From NCBI GenBank assembly GCA_027493405.1, contig JAOSKV010000003.1, positions 124,001 through 188,000 on the forward strand: a DNA stretch of 64,000 bases, in the 5' to 3' direction. The DNA is from FEB-22 sp003105195 (GTDB taxonomy: Bacteria > Pseudomonadota > Alphaproteobacteria > Rhizobiales > Xanthobacteraceae). The translations under genes and the position numbers were made by a program. How positions within the stretch are numbered: position 1 is the stretch's first letter; every line of letters starts with the position of its first letter. Shown here one piece after another: positions 25,539 to 34,707 of this stretch. The notes beneath the pieces were generated by a model that was not told the DNA's origin, ran no database searches, and saw only the letters and a program-made list of their open reading frames with translations.

Positions 25539-26458
25539 GCCTTCACCGCACCGGCCTCGCGCTCGCCCTGCCGGTCCTTGCCGGCGCCCCGCGTCAGGGC
25601 GCCCGCGAGCCCGCCCGGATAGAAGATCATCAGCAGGACCAGGGCCAGTCCGTAGAGGATCTGCTGGATGGATCCGATCTCCGTCGGCGGCAGGAACCAG
25701 AGATAGCTCAGCGCGGAGGGAAGCACGAGCAGGAGGACGGCGCCGATGATCGGGCCGGCCAGCGTCCCGGCACCGCCGATGATCACCATGGCCATGATCA
25801 GGACCGAGGTGTCGAGCGTGAAGCTCTCGACATTGATGAAGCTCAGATAGAAGGCGTAGAGCGCGCCCGCCACGGCGGCGAGCGAGGACGAGATCACGAC
25901 CGAGAACGTCTTGATGAGCGCGACCTGCTTGCCGAAGGCGCCGGCGGCCGATTCGCTGTCGCGAATGGCCTTGAGGTTGCGCCCGAACGCGGACCGCACG
26001 AGCGCCGCGATGATCGCCAGCGTGATGGCGAGGCAGACCAGGGCCAGCACCATGAAGGCGGTGGTGCCGACGATCGGCCGGCCGAAGATGGTCGGGGAGG
26101 GGATCCCCACCACCCCGCCGATGCCGCCGGTCACCGATTTCCATTCGGTGAATACCGTCACGGCCAGGATCTGCAGGCCGAGCGAGGCGGCGACGAAATA
26201 CTCGCCGCGCACCCGCAGGGCCGGCATCGCCAGCGCCAGCGAGACGAGCCCGGTCAGGACCATCGCGACCGCCACGCAGGCCAGGAAGTCCGTCGTGAAA
26301 TGCATCGCGACATAGGCCGCCGCATAGGCGCCGATGCCGAAGAAGGCAGCGTGCGCGAGCGAGAAGATGCCCGCATAGCCGATCACGAAGTTCAAGGTGA
26401 CGGCCAGGATGACGTTGATCGCGACCAGCGTGGTCAGGTTGACGAGATAAGCCAGCAT
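25535..26458 (-). CDS. livM: branched-chain-type ABC transporter permease LivM (second system)
   Basis: 307 residues, hydrophobic helices with VTLNFVIGYAGIFSLAHAAFFGIGAY and the loop MVIIGGAGTLAGPIIGAVLL. Start at MLAYLVNLTT; eight-base gap from livH. The C-terminal tail is charged and cytosolic. Confidence 0.9.
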   Translation of the reverse strand: MLAYLVNLTTLVAINVILAVTLNFVIGYAGIFSLAHAAFFGIGAYAAAYVAMHFTTDFLACVAVAMVLTGLVSLALAMPALRVRGEYFVAASLGLQILAVTVFTEWKSVTGGIGGVVGIPSPTIFGRPIVGTTAFMVLALVCLAITLAIIAALVRSAFGRNLKAIRDSESAAGAFGKQVALIKTFSVVISSSLAAVAGALYAFYLSFINVESFTLDTSVLIMAMVIIGGAGTLAGPIIGAVLLLVLPSALSYLWFLPPTEIGSIQQILYGLALVLLMIFYPGGLAGALTRGAGKDRQGEREAGAVKA

Positions 26459-26466
26459 GCGCGTGC

Positions 26467-27340
26467 CTAGGTCTTGATTGCGGATCCGAAGAAGCCCGCG
26501 GGCCGGAAGATGATGAACAGCAGGAGCACGACGAAGGTGATGGCCTCGCTCCATTGCGAGGCGAGGCCCCAGTGGGCGAGGTTCTCGGCCATGCCGAGCA
26601 GCAGGCCGCCGCAGGCCGCGCCGACCAGGCTGCCCACGCCGCCGACGATCGTCGCCGCGATGCTGATCAGCATCACATGCGCACCGATAGCGGGATTGAG
26701 CCCCGAGCTCGCGGCGGCGATGACCGCCCCGGGCACGACCAGCAGCGAGCCGAGGGCGAGGGCGAGCGTCGAGAGGTTGCGCGGATTGAGGCCGTAGGCG
26801 CGCACGAGATCGCGGTTCTCGCCCAGCGCGCGCAAGGCCATGCCGACATGCGTGCGCGTCAGGAAGAGATGGAGGGCGAGAAAGCAGCCGATGCCGCACA
26901 CCACCGAGATGCCCACCAGCGGCGAAACATAGACGCCCTGGACGACCTCGACCCCCTTGCTCAGGGGCGTACTCACGGAAACGAAGCCGCGGCCGAACAT
27001 GGTGCCGATCAGGTTCTGCACGATCGTCGCGACCCCGAGCGAGGCGACGAAGACCGTGAAGAACGAGCCTTCGTGGCGCTCGATCGGGGCATAGACGAGC
27101 CGGTCGATCAGGACTCCGAAGGCGAGCACCGCCACGGTCGATCCGGCGAGCCCGACGAGCCAATGCGCGCCCGCCTTCACGGTCAGCATATAAAAGATAG
27201 CGGGGGCGAGGGAGGGGCGCGCGCCGGGCGCCGGGGGGAGAGATCTTGGTCGACCCGAAGACCAGCGAGAAGCCGACCGCCGTCAAGGCATAGATCGCCC
27301 CGACCTGCAGGCCGTTGATCAGCAGCTGGAGGAGCAGCAT
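26467..27340 (-). pseudogene. livH: livH of the second transporter, disrupted near the N-terminus
   Basis: The first about 33 residues (from ATG 27340: LLLQLLINGLQVGAIYALTAV, ending FGSTKI) and the remainder (from about 27189 on, MLTVKAGAHW... to FRPAGFFGSAIKT) are in different frames. Between, 27191-27246 is a G/C-rich low-complexity patch where the conserved FxxAHG segment and the start of the second helix should be. A sequence error in GC-rich DNA is the simplest explanation. With the patch repaired it would be a normal LivH of about 290 residues. Confidence 0.78.
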
Positions 27341-27440
27341 CGGATCCCGTCCGGTCGTGGCCGTGGTCTGGCGGAGGCCGCCGGCGCGCCGGCGGCCTTC
27401 CCCGGGTGGTCCGGCGGCCACGCGCCGCCGGCGCGACGGG

Positions 27441-28565
27441 TCACTCGACCACGGTGCTGCCGCCCTTGCCGTCGACCTCGTTGATCTGGATGGGAGACAC
27501 CACGGTGCCGTTCTGCTCGAATGAGACCTTGCCGCCGGCGAACTGGAACTCCTTCGTCGCGAGCCTCTGCTTCAGCAGGTTCTCGCCGGTGACGGGCTGC
27601 TTGCCCTTCTCGAGCGCCGCGGCGAGCTGCGCGAACAGCAGGACGGAGTTGTAGTAGTTGACCGTGTAGGGGCTCGGCTCCTTCTTGTGCTTCGCCTTGA
27701 AGTCGGAGATGAAGCGCTTGGTCACGGGATCGTCCGAGCCGAAGTTCACCCTCTGCGTCGTGTACAGCAGCCCCTTGGCTTCCGGCAGCTGCAGCACCGC
27801 CGGCAGTCCCATGCCGGAATAGCCGGCGAGCTGCTGGGTCACGCCGTTGTCGCGGAGCTGCTTGATGATCTGGCTCTGCTGCAGGCCGTAGGACGCGATG
27901 TAGATGAGGTCCGGGCCGACCTCGCGGACGCGCGCGGCGATGCTCGCGAACTGCTGCGCGGTGGGAGGAATCGAATGCGCCGCCGCGAGCTGCGCGCCGA
28001 GCGCCGGAAGCCCCTGCTCCAGGCCCTTCTTCATGGCCTCTCCGAGCGGATCGTCGACATAGATCAGGACGAACTTCTTGGCCCCCTTCTTCTTCGTGAG
28101 ATAGGGGAGGATGGCTTTCAGCTCGAAATCGGCGAGCGGGATCACGTTCCAGAAATAGTCGCCGAGCGTCGCGAGGTCGGGCCCGACGCCGCCGCCGTTG
28201 ATGGCCACGACCTTGGTCCGCGCGGAGATCGGAGCCACCGCCTTCGAGACGCCCGTGAACGCCGAAAGGAAGTACGGCACCTGATCGACATTGACCAGCT
28301 TGTTGGCGGCGATCACGCCGCGCTGCGGCGTCGCGGCGCTGTCCTCGTAGATGATCGAGAGCGTGCCCGAGAGCGTCTTGTCGGCATTGATGTGCTCGAC
28401 CGCCAGGTTGGTTCCCAGCATGAAGGTGTCGCCGTAGTCGGCATTGGGTCCGCTCAACGGGAACACCGCGCCGATCTTGACGTCGGCCGCGGACGCCGAG
28501 AATGCCCAAAGAAGAGTCCCGCCGAGCACGAGTCCGTGTGCGATGAAGTTTCTCAGACGTGGCAT
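27441..28565 (-). CDS. branched-chain-type ABC transporter substrate-binding protein (second system)
   Basis: 374 residues with a signal peptide (about 1-26, ending SASAAD) and the LivJ-type opening VKIGAVFPLSGPNADYG. Start supported by AGGAG. First gene of the minus-strand unit binding protein, livH, livM, livG, livF, SDR. A LacI-type operator lies 102 bases upstream. Confidence 0.9.
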   Translation of the reverse strand: MPRLRNFIAHGLVLGGTLLWAFSASAADVKIGAVFPLSGPNADYGDTFMLGTNLAVEHINADKTLSGTLSIIYEDSAATPQRGVIAANKLVNVDQVPYFLSAFTGVSKAVAPISARTKVVAINGGGVGPDLATLGDYFWNVIPLADFELKAILPYLTKKKGAKKFVLIYVDDPLGEAMKKGLEQGLPALGAQLAAAHSIPPTAQQFASIAARVREVGPDLIYIASYGLQQSQIIKQLRDNGVTQQLAGYSGMGLPAVLQLPEAKGLLYTTQRVNFGSDDPVTKRFISDFKAKHKKEPSPYTVNYYNSVLLFAQLAAALEKGKQPVTGENLLKQRLATKEFQFAGGKVSFEQNGTVVSPIQINEVDGKGGSTVVE

Positions 28566-28666
28566 TGAGGACCTCTCCTAGGGTTGCCGGTTGACCGCCA
28601 GTCGATGGACTCGGCAGGCGCTCTGTGCGAGCCGGAATGGCGTTTCCTCTGGCCGGACCTGCCGAT

Positions 28667-28684
28667 GTCCGAAACCGTTTTCGA
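28667..28684. promoter_or_regulatory. LacI-type operator, left site
   Basis: On the minus strand it reads TCGAAAACGGTTTCGGAC, an AAA-N-CG-N-TTT-type dyad centred on CG as bound by LacI-family proteins. It matches the site at 29850-29867 at 17 of 18 positions. It lies between the binding-protein gene and the LacI gene. Confidence 0.7.
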
Positions 28685-28748
28685 AATTCGAGCATCGTGC
28701 GCCAGGGGTGTCAAAAGCTTCCTCCGTGCCGCAATGACAAAACGCGCC

Positions 28749-29756
28749 TCAGGCGGGACCGTCGGACGCGCGCGGGATCAGCTGCGGCGTCCACACCTCC
28801 TGCAATGTCTTGGCGGGTGTTCCCTGCATCGCGGCCAGCAGCAGTTGCACGATGCGTTGTCCGGCCCGGCGGGTTTCGGCCGAGAAGGTCGTCAATGCGG
28901 GATCGCAGTAGCGGCCGATCGGATCGTCGTCGCTGCCGATCACCGCGACGTCCTCCCCGGGCCGCTTGCCGGCTGCGACCAGGGCGCGCATGACGCCGAT
29001 GGCCATCAGGTCGTGCCCGCACAGGATGGCGGTCGGGGGAGAAGCCGCGCGCATCAGCCGCTGCAGACCGTGCGCGCCGCCGTCCTCGGTGATGTCTTCC
29101 TCCACATAGAGGTCGGGATCGGGCGCGATGCCGCAGTCCCGCAACGCCGCCTCGTAGCCCTGGCGCCGGTAGCAGCTGAACATGTAATGGGTCGGCGAGT
29201 TGACCAGCGCAATGCGCCGGTGCCCGCGCGCGAGGAGCCGGCGCACGCCCTCGCGGCCGGCGGCCGCGTAGTCGATGTCGACGAAGGGGAACGGCTTGCC
29301 GGTTTCGCTTCGGCCGAAGGTCGCGAAAGGAATGCGGCGCTTCTGCAGATAGGCGATGCGCGGATCGTTACGCCGGGTGCGCGAGAAGATCATCGCATCC
29401 ACATGCTGCTTCTCGACCAGGCGCTTGAACGTGTCCACCTCGCTTTCGAGGCTGCGCGCGGTCGTGATGATCAGGTGGTAGCCGGTCTCGACCAGCCCCT
29501 CGTCGATGCCCATGAGCATGTTCAGGAAGAACGGGTGCGCGAAGCCGGTCTGCGGGGGAGACAGCACGAAGCCGATGGCGTCGCTGGACTTCTGCCGCAG
29601 GCGCCGTCCGAGCGGATTCGGCGAGTAGCCGAGGCGCCGCGCGGCGCGCAGGACGTGCGCCCGCGTTTCCGCGCTCACATCGGCATAGCCGTTCAGGGCC
29701 TTGGAGATCGTGCTGACCGGGATTCCGATGCGGCGCGCGAATTCATCGATCTTCAC
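28749..29756 (-). CDS. LacI family transcriptional regulator
   Basis: 335 residues from a GTG start that places the helix-turn-helix at the very N-terminus (KIDEFARRIGIPVSTISKALNGYADVSAETRAHV), followed by a hinge with LGYSPNPLGRRL and a periplasmic-binding-like sensor domain. No ATG lies close enough to keep the DNA-binding domain intact. Flanked on both sides by near-identical operators, so it most likely controls the transporter operon to its left and the CoA-pathway operon to its right. Confidence 0.9.
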   Translation of the reverse strand: MKIDEFARRIGIPVSTISKALNGYADVSAETRAHVLRAARRLGYSPNPLGRRLRQKSSDAIGFVLSPPQTGFAHPFFLNMLMGIDEGLVETGYHLIITTARSLESEVDTFKRLVEKQHVDAMIFSRTRRNDPRIAYLQKRRIPFATFGRSETGKPFPFVDIDYAAAGREGVRRLLARGHRRIALVNSPTHYMFSCYRRQGYEAALRDCGIAPDPDLYVEEDITEDGGAHGLQRLMRAASPPTAILCGHDLMAIGVMRALVAAGKRPGEDVAVIGSDDDPIGRYCDPALTTFSAETRRAGQRIVQLLLAAMQGTPAKTLQEVWTPQLIPRASDGPA

Positions 29757-29849
29757 GGGGGAGTGCCTCGAGCCGATACGGCCTCTGCACGCGCTATAGC
29801 GGCTGACGCGCGATCTTGACAATGGCCGGGGATGCGTTTTTGCTCCGGC

Positions 29850-29867
29850 TCGAAAACGATTTCGGAC
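29850..29867. promoter_or_regulatory. LacI-type operator, right site
   Basis: TCGAAAACGATTTCGGAC, upstream of the acyl-CoA dehydrogenase. A TTGACA at 29816-29821 with a weak -10 would put the transcription start close to this site, so binding there would block initiation. Confidence 0.7.
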
Positions 29868-29900
29868 CGGCGCCCGCCCCGCCCGCTGGAGATGTCGCGC

Positions 29901-31046
29901 ATGCTGGAGACCTCGGCCGAGGAGTTGGCGCTGATCCGCCAGACGGTGCGGAATTTCGTCAGGACGCGGCTCCATCCGCTCGAGCCGGGGATCGACGCCG
30001 CCGACGACGTGGATCCGCAGCTGCTCGCGCAGCTGCGCGGCGAGGTCGCGAAGCTCGGCCTTTATGGCTTCAACATGCCGGCCGAGCTCGGCGGACCCGG
30101 ACTGAGCGTCACCGCCCAGGTCGTCATCGCCGAGGAGGTGACGCGGACCATCGTCGCGCTCACCGAGGTGTTCGGGCATCTGCCGCTCTCGCTCGCGCTC
30201 TGCAACGCGGAGCAGCGCAGCCGCCTGCTCCCCGGCATCGTCCGCGGCGAGAAGACCGTCACCTATGCGCTGACCGAGCCCGATGCCGGCTCCGATCTCG
30301 GCGCGATCAAGACGCGGGCCGTCAAGGTCGACGGCGGATGGCGCCTCGACGGCAGCAAGCAGTTCATCTCCAATGTCGAGACCTCGGACTATGTCATCGT
30401 TCTTGCCGCGACCGACCCGTCCGCGTCGCTGAAGCGGAAGCTCGGCACCTTCATCGTCGAGGGCGCCAACCCCGGCATTCGCGGGCTGACCCGCTTTCGC
30501 AAGATGGGCTGGCGTGGATATCACCTCAACGGCTTCTCCCTCGAGGGCTGTGTCGTGCCGGATCGCGACGTGCTGGGCGCGCCGACCGACGGCTTCCTGG
30601 CCATGATGAAGTCGATCAACCACGACCGGCTGTTCGCCGCCTGCCGCTGCCTCGGGCTCGCGGCGCGGGCGCACGAGATGTCGCTCGATTGGGCGAAGGA
30701 GCGCGTCACCTTCGGGGCGCCGCTCGCCCAGCACCAGGCGATCCAGTTCATGATCGCCGACAACGACACCGAGATCGCCGCCGCGCGCGCCCTGATCAGG
30801 CTCGCGGCCGAGCTCGCCGACGCCGAGAGCCCGGACTTCCGCATCGCGGCCTCGCGCGCCAAGCTCTATGCCAGCGAGATGGTCGGCCGCGTCACCGATC
30901 GTGTGCTCCAGATCTTCGGCGGCATGGGCTACATGTGCGACCTCCCGATCGAGCGCTTCTATCGCGATGCGCGCGCCTTCCGGATCGGCGAAGGCACGAG
31001 CGAGATGCAGCGGCTGCAGATCGCGCGCCACGTGCTCGCGAGCTAG
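29901..31046 (+). CDS. acyl-CoA dehydrogenase family protein
   Basis: 381 residues, normal family length. N-terminal helices, the beta-domain motif YALTEPDAGSDLGAIKT, and the C-terminal FGGMGYMCDLPIERFYRDARAFRIGEGTSE containing the usual late catalytic-region signature. FAD-dependent alpha,beta-desaturation of an acyl-CoA. Start at the ATG nine bases after CTGGAG. First gene of the LacI-controlled plus-strand operon. Confidence 0.9.
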   Translation: MLETSAEELALIRQTVRNFVRTRLHPLEPGIDAADDVDPQLLAQLRGEVAKLGLYGFNMPAELGGPGLSVTAQVVIAEEVTRTIVALTEVFGHLPLSLALCNAEQRSRLLPGIVRGEKTVTYALTEPDAGSDLGAIKTRAVKVDGGWRLDGSKQFISNVETSDYVIVLAATDPSASLKRKLGTFIVEGANPGIRGLTRFRKMGWRGYHLNGFSLEGCVVPDRDVLGAPTDGFLAMMKSINHDRLFAACRCLGLAARAHEMSLDWAKERVTFGAPLAQHQAIQFMIADNDTEIAAARALIRLAAELADAESPDFRIAASRAKLYASEMVGRVTDRVLQIFGGMGYMCDLPIERFYRDARAFRIGEGTSEMQRLQIARHVLAS

Positions 31047-31143
31047 CCCATGTCCCGGATCATCGCGTCCCCGTCCGTGGCCTCCCCGGTCGTCGAAATG
31101 CTGGCGGCGGAGCCTGCATCGGCCCGCCTTCCACATCGGCGCC

Positions 31144-32601
31144 ATGTCGGCGACCCGCGCCGAGCTGCGGCAGCAGGCCTCGGCCGCCGCGCGTCATCTC
31201 GCCGGGCTCGGCCTCGGGCGCGGCGACGTTCTCGCCCTCTGGCTGCCGGACGGCGCCGCCTGGCTGCAGTTCCTGTTCGCGGCGGCCGAGCTCGGCGTGC
31301 TCGTGGTCCCGATCAGCACGCGCTACCGGCTGGCGGATGCCCAGCATGTGGTCGCGGTGTCCCGGGCACGCGCCGTCGTGGTGGCGACCGACTTCCTCGG
31401 CGTCGACTATCCGGGCATGGCGCGGCAGATCCAGGGCGAGCTGAGCCACGTGACTCACATTGTCGAGGTCGCGACCCGGGATGGTTTCTTCGCCGCCGGG
31501 GAGGGGGCGCCGATCCGCGAGCGCGGCACGCCTTCGGACCTGCTCTGCACCTTCTCGACCTCCGGAACGACCGGCCGGCCGAAGCTTGCGCCCCATGACC
31601 AGGCGAGCATCGCGATGCACAGCGCGAATGTCGCCCGGGCGTTCGAGATCCGTCCCGGCGACGTGATGCTGTGCGCGCTGCCCTTGAACGGCGTGCTCGG
31701 CTTCGTGCAGGCGTTCTCGGCGCTCGCGGCCGGCGCCGCCTGCGTCCTTCTGCCCGTGTTCAATGCAGCCGCGGCGGCAGAGCTCATCGAACGCCACGAG
31801 GTCACGCACTTCTTCGGCTCCGACAGCATGTTCGCCCCGGTCCTGGAGCTCGATGCCCGCGCGCTCGCGAGCTGGCGCCGGGGAGGCTTCGCCGAGTTCG
31901 TCGGGATCGGCCGGCAGGTCGCGGCCCGCGCGGAGGAGAAGCTCGGCCTGCGCCTGGTCGGCCTCTATGGATCCTCGGAATGCTTCGCCCTGATGTCGCA
32001 GCAGGACCCCGCGCAGCCTCTTCCCGAGCGCGCGCTCGCCGGCGGCGATCCGATCGCGCCGGACATCCGCGTGCGCGTCGTCGACGGCGAGACCGGCGAA
32101 TCCCTGCCGGAGGGACGACCCGGCGAGCTGCAGGTCGCCGGCTACAACGTCACGCCCGGCTATCTGAACAATCCCGATGCTACGCGGGAAGCCTTCACCG
32201 AGGACGGCTGGTTTCGCACCGGCGACCTCGCCGCCATGCGCGGCCGCGGTTTCGTCTATCAGGCGCGCATGAAGGACAGTCTGCGCCTGAAGGGCTATCT
32301 GGTCGATCCGGGCGAGATCGAGGCGCACCTGATGGGCTATGGCGGCATCGTCGGCGCACAGGTCGTCGGCGTGAACGTGCCGGGCGAGGGCGACCTCGCG
32401 GTGGCCTTCGTCAGGAGCGGCACGCCCGCCGTGACGGAGGCTGCGCTGCTCGCCCATTGCCGCGCCGGCATTGCGGGGTACAAGGTCCCGCGCCGGATCG
32501 TCTTCGTGGACGAGTTTCCACAGGTGCAGGGCCCGAACGGCGTCAAGATCATCAAGGCGAAGCTGCGCGAGATGGCGCGCGACGCCCTCGAATCCCACTG
32601 A
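31144..32601 (+). CDS. AMP-dependent acyl-CoA synthetase/ligase
   Basis: 485 residues as annotated. AMP-binding motif TFSTSGTTGRPKL, YGSSE, GWFRTGDLA, and the C-terminal lysine region GPNGVKIIKAKL. The N-terminus is uncertain: conserved residues (HRPAFHIGA) continue in frame upstream of this ATG without a start codon. A good ATG at 31050, four bases after the previous stop, is in another frame, so an extra base between 31050 and 31140 would explain the mismatch. It activates a carboxylic acid to its CoA thioester. Confidence 0.8.
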   Translation: MSATRAELRQQASAAARHLAGLGLGRGDVLALWLPDGAAWLQFLFAAAELGVLVVPISTRYRLADAQHVVAVSRARAVVVATDFLGVDYPGMARQIQGELSHVTHIVEVATRDGFFAAGEGAPIRERGTPSDLLCTFSTSGTTGRPKLAPHDQASIAMHSANVARAFEIRPGDVMLCALPLNGVLGFVQAFSALAAGAACVLLPVFNAAAAAELIERHEVTHFFGSDSMFAPVLELDARALASWRRGGFAEFVGIGRQVAARAEEKLGLRLVGLYGSSECFALMSQQDPAQPLPERALAGGDPIAPDIRVRVVDGETGESLPEGRPGELQVAGYNVTPGYLNNPDATREAFTEDGWFRTGDLAAMRGRGFVYQARMKDSLRLKGYLVDPGEIEAHLMGYGGIVGAQVVGVNVPGEGDLAVAFVRSGTPAVTEAALLAHCRAGIAGYKVPRRIVFVDEFPQVQGPNGVKIIKAKLREMARDALESH

Positions 32602-32618
32602 GTCGTCAGGAGCCCGGA

Positions 32619-33398
32619 ATGAAGAGGCGAGAGATCAGGTCGGACATCGCTTGGGCCACGCCGAAGAAGATCGTCATCCACGGCCTCGATCTCTGCGAGG
32701 ATATCGTCGGCAAGGTCGATTTCGGCCAGATGTCCTTCCTGCTGGTGTTCGGGCGGTTGCCCCACGCCAACGAGGCCCGGATGTTCAACGCCGTGATGGT
32801 GATCCTGATGGAGCACGGCATCACGCCGTCCTCCCTGGCGACGCGGCTCACCTACAGCGGTGCGCCGGAGGCCGTGCAGGGCGCGGTGGCCGCCGGCCTG
32901 CTCGGCCTGGGCTCGGTGTTCGCGGGTTCGCTCGACAATGCGGCCCGCATGCTGCAGCAGGCGCTTCCCGATCCTGGCAACCCGGGCGATCTCGACCGCA
33001 TCGCGGCCGAGACCGTCACGGCGTTCCGCTCGCGCAAGGAGATCATCCCGGGCATCGGCCATCCCTTCCACAAGCCGATCGACCCGCGGGCGCCGAAGCT
33101 GTTCCAGGTCGCCGAGGAGACGGGCTTCTCGGGTCCCTATGTCGATCTCATGAAGAAGATCGGCGCCGAGGCCGAGCGCCAGTATCAGCGGGTCCTCCCC
33201 ATCAACGTGACCGGTGCCATGGCGGCGGTGGCTTCGCAATTCGGCCTGCCCTGGAACGTCTGCCGCGGCCTGTCCGTCGCGGCGCGTGCCATGGGGCTCG
33301 TCGGCCACATCATCGAGGAGGCCCGCCAGCCCATGGCCGACGAGATCTACGCCCGCCTGGAAGACGAGGCGAGCGCGCACCTGCGGCCGAAGGAGTGA
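32619..33398 (+). CDS. citryl-CoA lyase-like protein (citrate synthase fold)
   Basis: 259 residues, shorter than citrate synthase, matching the short citrate-synthase-like group annotated as citryl-CoA lyase. RGL-type HGLDLCEDIVGKVDFGQMSF opening, GHPFHK (catalytic-histidine region) mid-protein, and a late AARAMGLVGHIIEE helix. Expected reaction: cleavage (or formation) of a citryl-CoA-type ester to acetyl-CoA or analogue plus an oxoacid. Start ATG preceded by AGGAG; 17 bases after the ligase. Confidence 0.78.
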   Translation: MKRREIRSDIAWATPKKIVIHGLDLCEDIVGKVDFGQMSFLLVFGRLPHANEARMFNAVMVILMEHGITPSSLATRLTYSGAPEAVQGAVAAGLLGLGSVFAGSLDNAARMLQQALPDPGNPGDLDRIAAETVTAFRSRKEIIPGIGHPFHKPIDPRAPKLFQVAEETGFSGPYVDLMKKIGAEAERQYQRVLPINVTGAMAAVASQFGLPWNVCRGLSVAARAMGLVGHIIEEARQPMADEIYARLEDEASAHLRPKE

Positions 33399-33403
33399 GT
33401 GCG

Positions 33404-33874
33404 ATGCGTGACGCGGGCGGGCCCGGCGCCGCATCCGGCCGGACGCCTCCCGGGCGGGACGCGTTCCGCTTCTGGACCGAGGAGAAGCTGCGCAACGCCG
33501 ACACCGACCAGTTCGGCCACGTGAACAATGCGGCCGTGGCGTCGCTGTTCGAGGCCGGCCGGATGGAGCTGTTCGGCAACCGGCCCGAGGATCCCGACGC
33601 GGCGCCGCTGCAGATCGTCGTGGTCCGGCTGCTGATGAACTACCACAAGGAGCTGTACTATCCGGGGCAGGTCGCGATCGGAACGGTCGTCACCCGGGTC
33701 GGGCGGACTTCGTTCGACCTCGCGCAGGGCCTGTTCCTGGGCAGCACGTGCTTCGCTTCGTCGGAAGCCACCTGCGTCGCCATCGATCCTGCCAGCCGGC
33801 AGCCCGCGCCGATACCCGCCGCCATGCGCGGCTACTTCACGGCGCCGCACCGGGCCGGCGGAAGCCGCCCATGA
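33404..33874 (+). CDS. acyl-CoA thioesterase, 4HBT hotdog family
   Basis: 156 residues. The active-site motif DTDQFGHVNNAAVASLFEAGR is that of 4-hydroxybenzoyl-CoA-type thioesterases. AAGGAG before the ATG; the stop overlaps the next ATG (ATGA). Probably releases a free acid from a pathway CoA ester or recycles stalled CoA. Confidence 0.85.
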   Translation: MRDAGGPGAASGRTPPGRDAFRFWTEEKLRNADTDQFGHVNNAAVASLFEAGRMELFGNRPEDPDAAPLQIVVVRLLMNYHKELYYPGQVAIGTVVTRVGRTSFDLAQGLFLGSTCFASSEATCVAIDPASRQPAPIPAAMRGYFTAPHRAGGSRP

Positions 33875-34644
33875 CGGTCGGCTACGAATTGCGCGAGGGC
33901 GTCGCGGTTCTCTGGCTGGACGATCCGGCGCGCCGCAATGCGCTCTCGCGCGCGATCGTGAGCCGCATGTTCGCCGCGCTCGCGCGATCCCGTGACGACA
34001 ATGCCCGCGCGATCGTGCTCGCCGGCCGCGGCCCGGCCTTCTCGGCGGGCGCCAATATCGACGATCTCCGCGACGGCTGGATGGAGGGGCGCGAGCCCGA
34101 TACCGATCCGACCCGCCTGTTCCAGGCCCTGACCGAGGAGCCGCGCATCGTGATCGCCGCGGTCCAGGGCGCGGCGCTCGGCGGCGGGTTCGAGCTGACG
34201 CTTGCCTGCGACCTCGTGCTCGCGACGCCGGCGGCCTTCTTCGCGCTGCCCGAGCTCGGGGTCGGCGTCATCCCGAACACCGCCGCCGCCCGGCTGCAGA
34301 GGATGGTCGGCAGCCGCGTTGCGCTGGAGCTGATCCTGACCCGGCGGCGCCTGACGAGCGCGGAGGCCGAGAAACTCGGGCTCGTCAACAAGGTCGTGGA
34401 AGCGTCGGCCGACGTGGTCGGCGACGCCGTCGCGCTCGCGGCGCAGATCGTCTCGCAGTCCGGGCCCGGCGCGATCACGGCCGCCAAGCGCGCGCACCAT
34501 GGACATGCGCCGACCGACTGGGAGCGGGTGCGTGCCTCGCTCACCGAGGTCCCGCGCGCCGAATGGCAGGAGGGCCTCGACGCCTTCACGGAGAGACGCG
34601 CGCCGGACTTCGACCGGTTCTGGAGGCCGGGAAAGGGCGGGTAA
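33871..34644 (+). CDS. enoyl-CoA hydratase/isomerase family protein
   Basis: 257 residues of the crotonase fold, with oxyanion-hole segments FSAGANIDDL and QGAALGGGFELTLACD and the glutamate-bearing ELGVGVIPN. Overlaps the thioesterase gene by four bases. Adds water to, or isomerises, an enoyl-CoA made by the acyl-CoA dehydrogenase of the same operon. Confidence 0.88.
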   Translation: MTVGYELREGVAVLWLDDPARRNALSRAIVSRMFAALARSRDDNARAIVLAGRGPAFSAGANIDDLRDGWMEGREPDTDPTRLFQALTEEPRIVIAAVQGAALGGGFELTLACDLVLATPAAFFALPELGVGVIPNTAAARLQRMVGSRVALELILTRRRLTSAEAEKLGLVNKVVEASADVVGDAVALAAQIVSQSGPGAITAAKRAHHGHAPTDWERVRASLTEVPRAEWQEGLDAFTERRAPDFDRFWRPGKGG

Positions 34645-34707
34645 GGCTCGGCTCGGAGAATCACGCGGTTTGCGCCGGCCGACCCGCCGGCGCCGAAAGG
34701 ACAAATC

